Part shown: positions 38,501 through 49,160 of the stretch, one piece after another
Layout: each line of letters opens with the position of its first letter
Numbering within the stretch: position 1 is the first letter of the stretch
NCBI GenBank assembly: GCA_027943245.1
Contig: JANDJZ010000309.1
Coordinates: 20,001 to 84,000, forward strand
Source of the DNA: Acanthamoeba sp. SK_2022b
Lineage: Eukaryota; Discosea; Longamoebia; Acanthamoebidae
Direction of reading: 5' to 3'
Length of the DNA: 64,000 nt
Notes under the pieces: model-generated
What the model was told of the DNA's origin: nothing
The model's input: only the letters and a program-made list of their open reading frames with translations
The model's database searches: none
Translations under genes and position numbers: made by a program

Positions 38501-40012
38501 GAGCTGGTATACAAGTAGCCTCTCAATTCCCTGTGCTTGATGTAGCTACCAAGCTTGGTCAAACTTTCAGCCCACTTGAGATCACTACCACCATGAATGC
38601 AACTTTGAATGTACTATGTTTTGCTGTTGATGTCTCTGCGAATCTGAACACATTTTATCCCATTGTTCGGTATGCAGTGTATAAAAACATAGCAGTTCAA
38701 ACGGTACCCACCAAGACATCGTTTTTTCTTATATTGTGTTTGACCCATCACCACTCATCAACGTGCCCAGCTATCTACGGGAGAGAGAGCTGTTATTGGA
38801 GTGGTTGCTGCGTGCTACCTAATTGCTGCCCTCCTGGCAATTGTATGCATTGTGTTGATCTTGTTCCAGCAGAAGATCAAGCGTCTGCATATGTTCTATG
38901 TCATCATGCTACCTTTGCTTTTAAGTGCGTTTTCAACCTACTTATCCATTTCCAATGAACCTGAATAACATATTGATTGTACTTTAATCTGATGCTCACC
39001 TGGTGGCCACTTGTAGTTCGAGGTGTATACTTCTGTCTTGTGGTGGATAATGTCATATCTGATGGTGCTGCAGTTGATGACTATGTGTTGCTCCAGCTCC
39101 CAACGTTTGTTTATATCTCCGCGTTTTCTTGGATTGCTTACATGCTAGGGTAGCCCAACTCACATCAACTCTAGTGAGTCCAATACTAACTGGTGAAATG
39201 TAGAACTGTCCTCATACAGTCCAGACCTGGATATTCTGCTCAGCATCTGTGGATTCTGGGTGTAGTGGAAGCACTGTTTAATGTGATCCTGTATCTATTG
39301 TTTGCAGCATTGATCATCTTATTTGAGACGCTGCCACATAATAGTACCAAGGACTCATGTCTTGGTAGGGTTGCCCCTGAGGTACACATTGACCACCGAT
39401 GTTTTTTCTCGATTTTTGTTTTTGTATAACCATAACCTTCTGCCCATTCCGCACAGGAACAAACCGGATTATCAGATGCTCAGTTCACCTTATCAATGAT
39501 CTACAAGTGCATTGTGGCCGCAGTGTCCATCACTCTTGCATTGACCTTCCTGCTGGCTGGAGGAGCGTTGCACAGAAAATTATCAAGGATGGATTCAAAC
39601 AAAAAGGGCGCTAGCACCAATTACAAGGTGCTCCCTCCCCTCATCTTAGCATTTGACCGCAGCTTCCTGCTGAAAACAAATATGCTCTTGATATCATCTG
39701 CAGATCTTTGCTGTTGGTGCCATATGTTCCACTGCTTTCATGTTCCACGCCATCCTTCTCCTGATTTTAGCAGCTACTGAATGGGAAAACTCCTACTCCA
39801 TTCTCTTCATGCTGGGTGTGGAGGTATTCCCAGCAATTGCCATGCTTGTCATATTCATGCCAAGTCCACGAGAGCTCTCCTTGCAAAGAGTTGGGTCTTT
39901 GATGTCCACTGTCACTAATACCTCGTCTTGGAATTCTGCCAGCTCTTCTTCTACATCTGGGTCATCAACTAGTTCCTCATCGGCCAGTTCCTCCTCCTCT
40001 TCTATGGACTAA
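32503..40012 (+). CDS. Cys-rich ectodomain seven-transmembrane protein (TOM1/THH1-like 7TM)
   Basis: I model about 28 exons with 27 short introns (38-150 bp), about 1820 residues in total. Exon 1 (32503-32592) encodes a leader starting MWSSAFILCGILYFSLC. The ectodomain, about 1500 residues (exons 2-23, 32672-38703), is rich in Cys and N-glycosylation sequons; one stretch (CLTDSDCYAGVCCRANRTC) resembles colipase/dickkopf-type knots, another is CNQ...YCNW...CAAKC. Exons 24-28 (38771-38924, 39017-39149, 39204-39381, 39457-39627, 39704-40012) give seven hydrophobic helices: GVVAACYLIAALLAIVCIVL, then LPLLLIRGVYFCLVV, LPTFVYISAFSWIAYML, LGVVEALFNVILYLLFAAL, a fifth and sixth, and LGVEVFPAIAMLVIFMPSP. 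The VE-(I/V)-P-A-(I/V) end of helix 7 and the order resemble plant TOM1/THH1/TOM3 membrane proteins. A Ser-rich tail follows. Splicing near 33833-33870 and 35684-35776 is uncertain. AATAAA is at 40019. Confidence 0.8.
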
Positions 40013-40018
40013 GTAGGG

Positions 40019-40024
40019 AATAAA
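40019..40024 (+). terminator. Polyadenylation signal
   Basis: AATAAA 7 nt after the stop of the 7TM gene. Confidence 0.5.
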
Positions 40025-40181
40025 TACTTCAAGTGTCACAAAAAAATAGGATACTCTTTTCTTCCAGTGTTTTCCAGCAACCTGGTTTAAAAACTGAGAT
40101 TTAGTAGAGGTTTCATGGAGACAAGAAGAAACAAGGGTCATTGCCAGGCAGCCCAAAACAAGGCCACAGCGGAAAGGCATA

Positions 40182-41342
40182 ATGAGACTTCATGTGTGTG
40201 TCCTACTACTGCTGGGCCTCGTGGCAGCATCACATGCTGGTAATTTCACTAGTGTACATTTGTACCGCAGGAATGTTGATGGACAAGATCACTATCTAAC
40301 AAGTACAGACAGCGGTGATCTATTTGCCGAGTCACTAGAACAGTACAAAACAAAAGCCCTTCCTTTATCCAACCACGGCATGTTTGCTAACTTTGCTGGA
40401 GTCCATCGGTGGGGAGGTACTCTGGACCCACTTGGAGCATATCGCTTGATGATGAGCTGCAGCTGGCCAGTTTGCAGATTGGAAATTACCAACTCGTGCA
40501 CTGCGTAGATTCTGGGACATGCAACAGCACAGTTACTCTGAATTCTTCTTATGTGGATGGATACTCGGGTGATTGGTACTATAATCTCACTTCTTCTGTT
40601 TCTGGTCAAATGGTACGTTCACTTGTCTTTTGCCTGCTAACTGTCTTGCTAATGTTTTGTGGTGGGCGCATGTAGTTGATGACTTTCTCGTTTGAGCTTG
40701 ATGGCCAAAACTATTACCTCACCAATAAGGAACAAGCTGATGGTAACAGCACAACTGTATGGAACATCTTAAGTATGCTTCCGCAATCCACAGAACACTA
40801 CCATTTTTCCTCCAGCCACAACTTACTTTTCCCCTCCTGTCCAACAAGCTGACATTGATCTCAAAGAGATTGTCTCCATCATCACTGGCGCTCAACGCTC
40901 GCATGCTGAGTTTATCAGATTTTGTGCTAATGCTTCAGCAGATCTGTGTGATCCCGGAAATGTGATACAAGCAGCGTTGAACACTTCTGGTCTCTCAATT
41001 GAGCAGGCATACCAACTTACATCAGGCTTGTACTACGCTCCTCTTGATGAGGGTGTGTTTGTCGCAGCTGTAAAGAGGTGTGGCTTGGATATTGTGCAAC
41101 TGTGTGATGACATTCTGTTGCATGAGCATGCTGGCTATGTTACTTTAAACAGGTTGACTGATCTTGGGGTCAGTTACAGACAGTGTATCTCAGAACAACT
41201 TGAGAACACTCTTTGGGAGCCAGAGCTGAATGTTCAGGCGTGTTGGGGATTACTCCGCAAAGATGTGGCAAGACAAAATCGTCTGTTCAAAGGTGTGATG
41301 TACAGAGCGATGTATGCTCGTCTCAACTACGATTTGAGTTAG
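40182..41342 (+). CDS. Secreted protein of unknown function, probable one-base frameshift
   Basis: Three exons: 40182-40612, 40676-40772 and 40816-41342, about 351 residues. The leader is MRLHVCVLLLLGLVAASHA. Two segments are alike: LYRRNVDGQDHYLTSTDS and ELDGQNYYLTNKEQADG, a repeated beta-hairpin pattern of the type seen in some secreted carbohydrate-associated repeats; this comparison is tentative. The C-terminal half is helical with paired Cys. Frame is lost at GGTGGGGAG (40408-40416): upstream reads FANFAGVHRW and downstream GPTWSISLDDELQLASLQI. One missing G would restore frame, and only then is the exon total divisible by three. It may be an assembly homopolymer error or a recent mutation. 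The gene follows the 7TM gene by 170 bp on the same strand. Confidence 0.7.
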
Positions 41343-41605
41343 TTCTTATGACAATATACACATCTCTCTCCTGTTGCTGGCCTATGTTTTTGTGTCTTTT
41401 TTTTTTGGTAAAATTTAGTATAGTGCACTAGACCATGAAACATCAATGTAAGAGTGGCCATGAAACTTTAATGTGAGAGGGCCACATTTGCTTGTTGTGA
41501 CAGAGGAGCCGGTTGAGCTCAAATTTAGGAGAAATTCCTCACAATCAGACTGTCCTTTGGCCACTGGTGGTTGACTGATGTACTCCACAAGCTTCCCTAG
41601 CAGTA

Positions 41606-43062
41606 ATGAAGGGTTTACTCCTTGTGGGCGTTTTGTTGTGTACGGTTTTGCTTGCCAACCAAGGGATTGACGCCGCAAGCGCACCAGCTCCTTTGTGGGC
41701 ATACAGGTGGTTCAACATACAAGAATTTCAACAGTGGTTAGTCGCCCCCGATAATGGGTCCCGTTTGACTGAAGACCAGTTGGCCCAGTGGGCTTACGAC
41801 TGGGATACCTATGTTCGTCCGCATTGGGAGGCGTACCCTGATGGGATAGGACGCTCCATGCTTGTGGCAGCGTCGTACAGCCTTACCTACAGGCCTGTTC
41901 AGATCCAGATGAGAGCAAGCATCGATGATAGCTGGCAATTAGCGGACGGGTGGCGCAGTGATGATTTCACTGGCCGCTTTTCTCGGGGAGCCACAGAAAC
42001 TGGCTCAGCCCAAGGTCTGGCACGCCGGCAGGTGGTACTTGAAGCAGACTTTGGAACCACAGGTCAGACGCCAGTGAATGTGATGGACCACCCATATTGT
42101 AATGGCTTTTGGGTGAAGCAACAAGCAGGATGCTCCAACTGCTGGTCAATTGCCATGTCGGACTTAGTAAGCCTGGCCTATTGTTCACGGAACCTGACTG
42201 ATCTTTCACAAAACGACCACGAAAATGAGGCGTCGTTCCAGTACCTCAGTACGCCTCTTCAATCTCCGTCTACACTGTTGAGAGATTGACTATATTCTGT
42301 TTGACTTGACGTGACGCAGTGGACTGCTACCCCTCCAAACCCTCTGTTGGTGGCCAATCAAACTACGGCTGTAACACAGGTTCACAGATGATCACTAGGG
42401 CCATGATCATGGGTGAGGCTACCGCCCTCAACATTCCAGGTTCTGGCACTACCACTGGTTTAATCAACAGGGCTCGGTATCCACCCAGGCATGTGCTGGG
42501 TACCAAATCAAACGGATATACAAGTCTTTCCTACATCTCCCGTTTTGGTGGGAGTGGACAGTGTCGGTACCGCGCTGACTGGGCCGACCAATTCAATCTT
42601 GCCAAACAAGGACTCTACATGTATGGAAGCAGTATGAGTGAAGCTTCCATGACTGTTGTATTTGACCAAGGCAACGGACCCATTGCTACCGCAATGTATG
42701 CTGGCTCAGAGCTTATAAATGTCCTAAGTGGGATGGTCATATCCTCAAAAGCACCTACAATGTGTGGTTGGTTGGCCAACACAAACCATGCTGTGATGCT
42801 TGTTGGTTATGGATCTGCTCTGGATTCCAGAACCAACACTAATGTTCCTGTGTGGATCATGAGAAACTCATGGGGACCTTATTGGGCGGATAATGGTTAT
42901 GGAAAATTCATCCGAGACAGTACAAATGCTGTGACACCTACTGGGACTCAATCCTCTGCCATCTGCAGCTTTGGATTGTGGGCTTTCTATGTCGCTCCTA
43001 CTACAGCTCCGCAGGCAGCACCTACCTGCCTGCCCTGGAGATTTGATGTAAACCAAGGCTAG
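41606..43062 (+). CDS. Papain-family (C1A) cysteine peptidase, predicted active
   Basis: Two exons, 41606-42248 and 42320-43062; 461 residues. The leader is MKGLLLVGVLLCTVLLANQG. A propeptide of about 130 residues lacks a clear ERFNIN motif. The active site QQAGCSNCW keeps Gln173 (oxyanion hole) and Cys179; the 71-bp intron falls just before the family's (L)xDC stretch (YLMDC after splicing). His371 (NHAVMLVGYG) and Asn397 (RNSWGPYW) complete the triad. There is an unusually long insertion between the Cys and His lobes (for example VFDQGNGPIATAMYAG) and a Pro/Ala-rich tail. Such enzymes act in lysosomes, food vacuoles or outside the cell. The intron position and the fold are shared with the pseudoenzyme at 30.2 kb, suggesting ancient duplication. 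The PDI-like gene is convergent, 262 bp away. Confidence 0.9.
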
Positions 43063-43324
43063 CCTCCACCTAAAAACAAGAGTTTGAAGGACGAAAGTGC
43101 TGAGTGAGGTCTTCACGGCAGTTGTTAGTGAAGCTACCTTGTTGGTTTGTAGTTGCGTCTTTAATATGTCTCTCTTCCAACAACAAACGTTTCTTTCTCT
43201 CCTTGCCCCTTTCTGCCTGCTTTTGATAACCTGTGGCGAGGTAGGTGCGGAAAGCTGCTGGCAGAAAAACAAAAAAGTCTAGATAGATCTGGGAAGAAGG
43301 ATTATAGAACGATTTTCTCTGTAT

Positions 43325-43863
43325 TTAAACATTGATTGCCCTGCTGTCATCATTCACGACATGTTGGAGCTGCCACCTTTGCACCCAGTCTGTGATAGCT
43401 GAAGAAGGTTTGAGTTTATACCAAGGTAAGACAGTTGTAGCAGTTGGTCGGAGTACCCTCTGCTCTCTTTGGACCCTTATACAATTGAGGAGCTGCACCA
43501 TTTCTAACCAACAAAAGTGCAGGGTAGTTTGTGATACCAAAGAATTGAGGAAGGCGCTTGTATGCTAGGGTATCAACCTTGGCCACCTGTACAACGCCAG
43601 CCAGATGATGTGCCACTTCTTCGCATCTGGTCATATATACATCAGAACATGTAGAAGCTCATGTGAAGGAGTGCGTACTCACTAAGTAGGGCTTTGCTGT
43701 GGTTCCCCATTGGCACAACAAATGCTACCAAAACCTCTGGGTTATGGGCAACGAATTGGGCAAAACTCTTCTCTGTCAAGCTTATGATGCTTGTTTTGGA
43801 TGCTACACACACCATCCATAATGCAATTACAAAGGATAACTTTTGGACAAAGGGACCAAACAT
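43325..43863 (-). CDS. Thioredoxin/PDI-like secreted protein lacking CxxC
   Basis: Three exons, 43863-43679, 43626-43457 and 43398-43325, all phase-compatible, encode 142 residues. A leader (MFGPFVQKLSFVIALWMVC) is followed by one thioredoxin domain: ISLTEKSFAQFV, VLVAF, then VPMGNHSKALLSE where active PDIs have APWCGHCKxLxPE, VVQVAKVDT, ITNYPALLLVRNG and YKGPKRAEG, ending AITDWVQR. Both redox Cys positions are changed (Gly and Ser), and Trp is Met, so thiol exchange is not expected; redox-dead PDI domains elsewhere act as chaperones or substrate-binding modules. No KDEL-type retention signal is seen. It could assist folding or be secreted. The total exon length of 429 nt and clean splice sites argue against a pseudogene. 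Confidence 0.85.
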
Positions 43864-44059
43864 ATTGCACTAATCACTACTGTGACACCATGCTGTTTTT
43901 TTTTACAGTGAGCTTTAGCAGAAATTTCTGCGCAGTTCTGTTGGGCCCAGGCATAAAGTCTAACCAATCATAAGTCATCCCTTTAGCTTTGGAGCAACAT
44001 GGAAAGTGTGCATCTGACAGTGAGGTCTTGTCTCGTGGCTTGGTCTGAACATCCAGAGT
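43864..44059. other. Intergenic; no gene
   Basis: Short 5' flank of the PDI-like gene with T-runs. Nothing further. Confidence 0.4.
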
Positions 44060-44610
44060 TAGTTTTCATGAGCATGTTTTTTTTTTTTTTTTGCAAGTAC
44101 AGGAGATAGCTGGGAGGACTGGAGGCAGAGAATCAATTTGGAGGAAACATAAATAGGGAGTGGCCTCCCATTTCTCCATTTGTGTTGTGACAGAGGTGGG
44201 GGCCATGTGGCCACAAGGCAAGGAAGCTGCCCAATGCAGGGGGCGCTGTGCCAGAGGCCAGTGCAGGTCTTAAAAGGTCCAGAAGCAAGGAGGGCAGTAC
44301 GCCAGAATTGCCAATCAGCCAATTTTTGAAGATGTGGAGAAATAGAAAAAAATGCATCATTGTAACCTACATGTCCTGATAACTCCAAAGCTGAACCTCC
44401 TGAAACTTTCTGTGCCTTGAATTTGCCTGCTTTGGCGCACCCTGCGTATTGGCTGGACATCAAATCGTCCCATTGGAGCTCCCAAACGTTTTGGGAGCTC
44501 CCAAACGGGGCAGGAAAAAAGGACTTGTGCATGCCAACTCTCACTTTCATTTGCTCCTGCTTCCTCTTCTTTAATCTTTATGTACTGGTGGCCATGCACC
44601 TTTAGAGCAT
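44060..44610 (-). mobile_element. hAT-type relic with BED-finger-like segment
   Basis: The minus-strand frame around 44520-44390 reads NVWELQWDDLM then YAGCAKAGKFKAQKV and SGGSALELSGHV. The Trp, Cys, Gly-Lys and Leu...His spacing matches a degraded BED zinc finger, which starts many hAT transposases; the second zinc Cys is lost. The flank at 44500-44600 is an inverted match to 57130-57200, next to the hAT relic there. Nothing downstream is intact. Confidence 0.45.
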
Positions 44611-45337
44611 GGAAAAAAATACAGAGATACTTGTAGGAGAAGAAAAGGACTACAAGGGCATATCATTGTTATGATATCTCAATTGCCTAGAAGTAATAGA
44701 CCTGCAAAAAAATTGAGTTTGATTGAGAGTGGCACCTTTTGCCACAACAGGGCTGAGTTGGATATCCTCTCTTCCTCTACATGTAAGCTGGCTCATGATG
44801 GTATAGCACAGAACAGAAACCGCATTTGCTGTGGCCACCCACAGGGCAGTTAAAACATCCCCTGTACTTGTACTTGTCATTGATTTCAAAACCTTACTTA
44901 TTACCTGTCAATTGTACCCCTCAATGACAAAAGATTACTGCATCCAGCTATGCAATCCCAACCCAAATACAAAGATTTGTACAGCTTTTAGTGTTTCCAC
45001 CTTACCACCAAATTAAAGACTAGTTGGGCAGTCTCACATCCTTTCTCATCATCCAACTAAACCCACCAGTGTGGACACTTGAGGAGAATGTTTTTGAGGT
45101 AAGATGAAGAGTAATGCCCTTAGCTGGTGTGTCATGCTTAAAATTAATCCAGTGTGCAACTCATAACTCATTTGCCTTGACTCCCTTGTTTCTGTGCCTG
45201 TTTTCTCAAATCATGAAACCATCCCAGAATGGTAGGAACAACAGAAAGCACAACTTGGAGATGCCCATGTGACATTGCTTATCTCCTTTACTTTTCTTGG
45301 CTGTGGTGGCACCACTTTGCAGACTTGCAGGTGTAGT

Positions 45338-45369
<32 letters not shown>

Positions 45370-46060
45370 GGCATACCTGACTGAGTCCTGGTGTATTCAG
45401 ATGTGGTTGTTCTACCACTGATTCAACGATGCATTGGGGTGGGCGACCAGTCGATGCCAAAACTGACTGTACAGCAGAACTATGAGCTCAACTTCGACAC
45501 CTCTTGTTGCAAGCTCCTCATTCAGAACGGTAGAGCACCTCGTAGCGAGGAGGCGAGGGTGGAGCCCTGAGCGCGCTCACCTCTCTTCTTCAGCACAGAA
45601 GTCGTGTTGTTTTTGGTCTTTTCTAGAGCAGCGCAGGTTTCGTGCCAGGACTGGGTTTGTGAAGAACGCCAGCTCCCTTGCGCGGTTAGCTGGACGGAGA
45701 TACCGTGACCGAAAAAGGCCGAGTGCTCGATCTGGCCAAAATAAGGCTTTGCTTTCTGTGAAAGGGGCGCGTGTCGTCAGGCTTGGGTCAAGGTCAAGGA
45801 TGAGGCAAGGGCAGGAAGTCGACCACTACCACCGTCACCACCAGCAACGGCGCCAACCGAGCGTTTTCGTAGGCTAGGACCCTGACTGAACACACCATTA
45901 GCCTTGGGGGAAGGGTGTTTTTGGAACGGGGAGGAACGTCGTGCTGTGCGGGGATAGCTTCCTCCTCGGCCTCGGTCGTGCCATCAACGTCTTAAGGATC
46001 CTTCCTCTTTGCGCCCCGGCCGTCCTCCTCCTGAGGCGTCTGATGGAGGGGAACGTGGTA
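44611..46060. repeat. Repeat-rich intergenic DNA
   Basis: It contains a 31-bp poly(A) run at about 45338-45368 and, at 45480-45640, a block whose CpG-poorer relative is at 52290-52450. A plus-strand open stretch at 45482-45877 is Arg-rich and not conserved in the relative. No gene is called. Confidence 0.55.
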
Positions 46061-46074
46061 CTGCGAGTTGAAGA

Positions 46075-46084
46075 CACACACACA

Positions 46085-46125
<41 letters not shown>
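46075..46125. repeat. (CA)n microsatellite
   Basis: About 23 CA units with one extra C near 46091; intronic position in the TRM5-like minus copy. Confidence 0.9.
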
Positions 46126-46135
46126 ATGCGCACAA

Positions 46136-46627
46136 CTACCACCATATTAGCAAACAACCAACGAGCAAAGAAGCGCGTGGATGGGTGGTGGTGGTGGGGG
46201 GGTGCACTGACCGAGGAAGGATTCGGCCGAGGCGGGGAGGTTCATGATGACCTGGGTGAACGGGACGGAGGGCGCCTCCTTGTAGAGCGCCCTCAGGAAG
46301 TCCCGCGCGTCCATGTTGTGCACTCGCACCAGCTGCTGCACCTGGAGCGCCTGTGCGTGGTGGGAGAGAGAGAGAGAGAGGAGAGGGAGGGAAGGCATCA
46401 GCTGCACAGCGCCTAACCAACAACTGGGAGGAGGGGCACTTTGTTGCGCCGGGCGTTATTGACGAGAGCCTCGTAGGACTTGGGGTTGAGGTCGTTGGCG
46501 TAGACCTTGCAATGCATCCGGTGTTCTTGGCCGCGGGAACGGCGAACGGCCCACGCCGGCAAACATGTCACCTGCCCGTCCGCCTCTTCCCGCACGCCCG
46601 CACGAATTCGCCGACTTACTCGTTGCT

Positions 46628-46683
<56 letters not shown>

Positions 46684-47340
46684 CACGCATAGACGATGTT
46701 CTAATTGAATGCGAAGCGACACCTGCTCTCGCTCTGGTGGTCGAGGAAAGGGAGAAAGGGAGGAGAGGGAGGGAGGGGGGTTAATCGCGCCAACGCGTGA
46801 GTACCAGACCACCTCCTGGACGAGGAGGGGAGTTGGGAAGAAGGGGGGGGGGGCAAGTAGATCGCGTACCACTTTGTTGTCGAGGTCCTCCTGTCCGGCT
46901 ATGACTTCCATGGCGAAGGTATGGAAGGTGGTGATGATGCCGTGCGTCTTGTTCACCACTGTGAACGCAGCCGGGGGTTTTTCTGCGAACGAGTCGTAAG
47001 AGATAGGGGAAAGCGAGAGATACATCACACGTGAGCGAGCGAGCGAGGCAGCGCGCGCGCACCACACACACAACAACAACAACAAGAGGGGGGGAGGCCA
47101 TTCATACGTCAAGCATGACCTGGCCGATAAGGTGGCGTCGCGAAGGTTGAGATGAGCGATGTGTCCGATCGTCTCGAAGGACGACACCGCGGGCAGGTTC
47201 GGCGGGAGCACTCGCCGCAGCACCTGCTCTACAGTTCACTCACCCCCCCCCCGCCCCACATACACAACACACGCACACACAGTCAGGCCGTGGTCGTTGT
47301 GGTCGCGGTCGTCACGGAGGAGAGCGGATGTTAAAGAGGA
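46136..47340 (-). pseudogene. TRM5: TRM5-like tRNA (guanine-37) methyltransferase pseudogene, minus copy
   Basis: Minus-strand blocks in family order: FETIGHIAHLNLRD then LIGQVMLD (about 47200-47113), VVNKTHG and FAMEVIAGQ (about 46970-46870), MFAGVG (about 46567-46550) then, after a one-base shift, FAVPAAKNTGC, a five-base insertion, KVYANDLNPKSYEALVNNAR (about 46510-46451), and VQQLVRVHNMDARDFLRALY followed by VIMNLPASAESFLG (about 46350-46215). MFAGVG is the SAM-binding loop of Trm5 enzymes and NLPA belongs to the catalytic region. The KVYWN block is collapsed. The frameshift between NLRD and LIGQ is the same as in the plus copy at 11.4 kb, so the copies share a broken ancestor or a real but unusual exon boundary. 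CA and GT/GA arrays occupy introns. Confidence 0.75.
46631..46682. repeat. (GT)n(GA)n microsatellite
   Basis: GT run followed directly by a GA run, within an intron position of the TRM5-like minus copy. Confidence 0.9.
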
Positions 47341-47640
47341 GGGGAAGGGGGGGTTACGAGGCGCTTGGTGATCGTCTCCTTGGTGCGGCCGGTGGTGGCA
47401 TCGGCTACGTCTTCACTTCTGCTACTTTCTCTCAATTAGACAAGACTGTCAGAGAGTGCAGACTGCAACCAACACATGGGAGGGCTGGGTGGGAGATGTG
47501 TCAGTGGAGAGACAAGAAAGAAAAAATATCGCAAATCTCTGCCTGCCCACAGAGTCAACCCTTGTGGGCAATCCTTCTCAAGGATGCCCATGTTGCCACC
47601 TTCCATCAAGGGAACCTGCGAGCCTGAGTCTTCCTCCTGC
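47341..47640. repeat. R1-tail fragment
   Basis: 47341-47420 and 47570-47640 match the R1 tail (3107-3240) split by about 150 bp of CpG-poor insert. The preceding sequence suggests the R1 tail is upstream DNA of the TRM5-like locus (inverted relation seen also at 11455-11550). Confidence 0.6.
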
Positions 47641-48840
47641 GATTAAATTATAGAGGCCTCCGTCATACGTTGAGGGGTGCGGAGCGCCGTTAGCTGGAGC
47701 GTTTCCTGAAACATCTCGCGATCTAAAACAGCACTATGCGATCCGGAAGGCGACGAGGACGAGGTAAATCGACGCGCCTGGTAAAGACGAATGCTGGTGC
47801 CTTTTTTTAACCAAATATTGTCGTAGTTAAGGGGGCAGTATGGTCAGAAAATAAAAAAAATGAGAACCGTGGGCGCCCCGTTGCACCAAAAAATGTGCGG
47901 AATCCGGCTGGCCCGTCCAACTGGAATTTGAGCAATGCGTCTCATGGTGCCCTGACAAGGAAAAGTTCTCTTGGGGAAAGTAAAATGCGAGAAAATGTGG
48001 CAATAAAAACTGGCGTTTCAGAAACCGGCCGGTCTTGAACCAGCGGCGTAAGCCAGTGGTACAAAGAATATGCAAGGCTGCAAGCGAGGCCAAGCAGGTC
48101 AAGGCGCAGGCCAGTTGGACAAAGCACAGAGCGATGCAGCCTACCAGCCATAGTTGCAATCAGGTCTGGCGGCTGGAGCAAGCTGTGTGGGCATGCTTGG
48201 GCATGAGCAGTTGCCTTCTCTCCATCAATTTCTTAGTGATGTCCACCATCCTCAGCTCTGCCAGCAGGATGACTTGTAGCCTTGTGCAGCCTGACAAAGA
48301 AGACATATGCACATGGGCATGGATTTAAGAGATATCTCAGAGGTGTGGATCTGAGAGATTTACAAAGCTCTCAAATCCTTGGCAGCAAGTGGACTCATGT
48401 ACCAGTGGGGAGGACCAGTCGGAACCCATCAAGGGATACCATTGTCAAAGGACTTGAAAGGCTGGATTAAAACTTGTTGAGAACCTTGATGCAACATCTC
48501 AAGACTGACTCTACATGGCGGGGTCAGTCTTGGTCATTGGTTGAAAGTGTGGGGCTTGGTGCTTGGTGCAGGGGTAGAAAAAAAATAAAACAGCCAGCAC
48601 CCGCAGTTTTCATTTTGTTTTTATTTTCTGACCATACTGCCCCCTTAACCAAATCCACCACTTTTTCAGTGTTCAAAAAAAAAAGACTGCACTTGTCAGA
48701 GCACACAGGATTTCATGGGCTTTTTAAAATCTCCATACAATGCAGCACCAGTAGGACAATAGCTGACTTTTTGAACTCTGTGCAATCAGAACAACTCAGG
48801 AGATAGTGGTGGCATTTGGGGTATTTTTTTGTAAAATGCA
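47641..48840. other. Intergenic DNA with an inverted short repeat
   Basis: About 47828-47856 (GGGGGCAGTATGGTCAGAAA) recurs in inverted form at about 48624-48646, bounding about 800 bp; this may be a worn-out transposon. No coding sequence recognised inside. Confidence 0.4.
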
Positions 48841-48847
48841 ATGGCAT

Positions 48848-49160
48848 TCATGTCCAAGTAGCGCAACTGCGCCAATGCATGGAAGAGAAGCTGGGAACAG
48901 GCATTGTGGCATCGCAAGTGTTGCAGATGTAGTTCTTGAGGTATGCAAAAACTAATTCACACAGGTTGAGCTCCAGTGAGTATTTGGGCAAGAAGATGAA
49001 GTTGATCTGGAAGTGGTCAAAGAGGTCCACCAGCATCTGCCACGTCTCTGTGCCAAAGTGAATGGTGGCATTGTTGACAATGAAGAAGTCGCCAGCTTGG
49101 AGATGGCCTCATTCAATGGCTGTGATGACGAAACTGAGAAAATCTAGCTCCGAGTTCAAA
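48848..49160 (-). mobile_element. Tc1/mariner-type DDE transposase relic
   Basis: Minus strand: GDFFIVNNATIHFG, MLVDLFDHFQINFIFLP, then KYSLELNLCELVFAYLKNYI. Active members have a DN-A-xxH motif and PxYSPxLNPxE; here the second catalytic Asp is Asn, SPELNP has become SLELNL, while the terminal Glu stays. A stop lies upstream. It is a dead fragment, CpG-poor. Confidence 0.75.
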
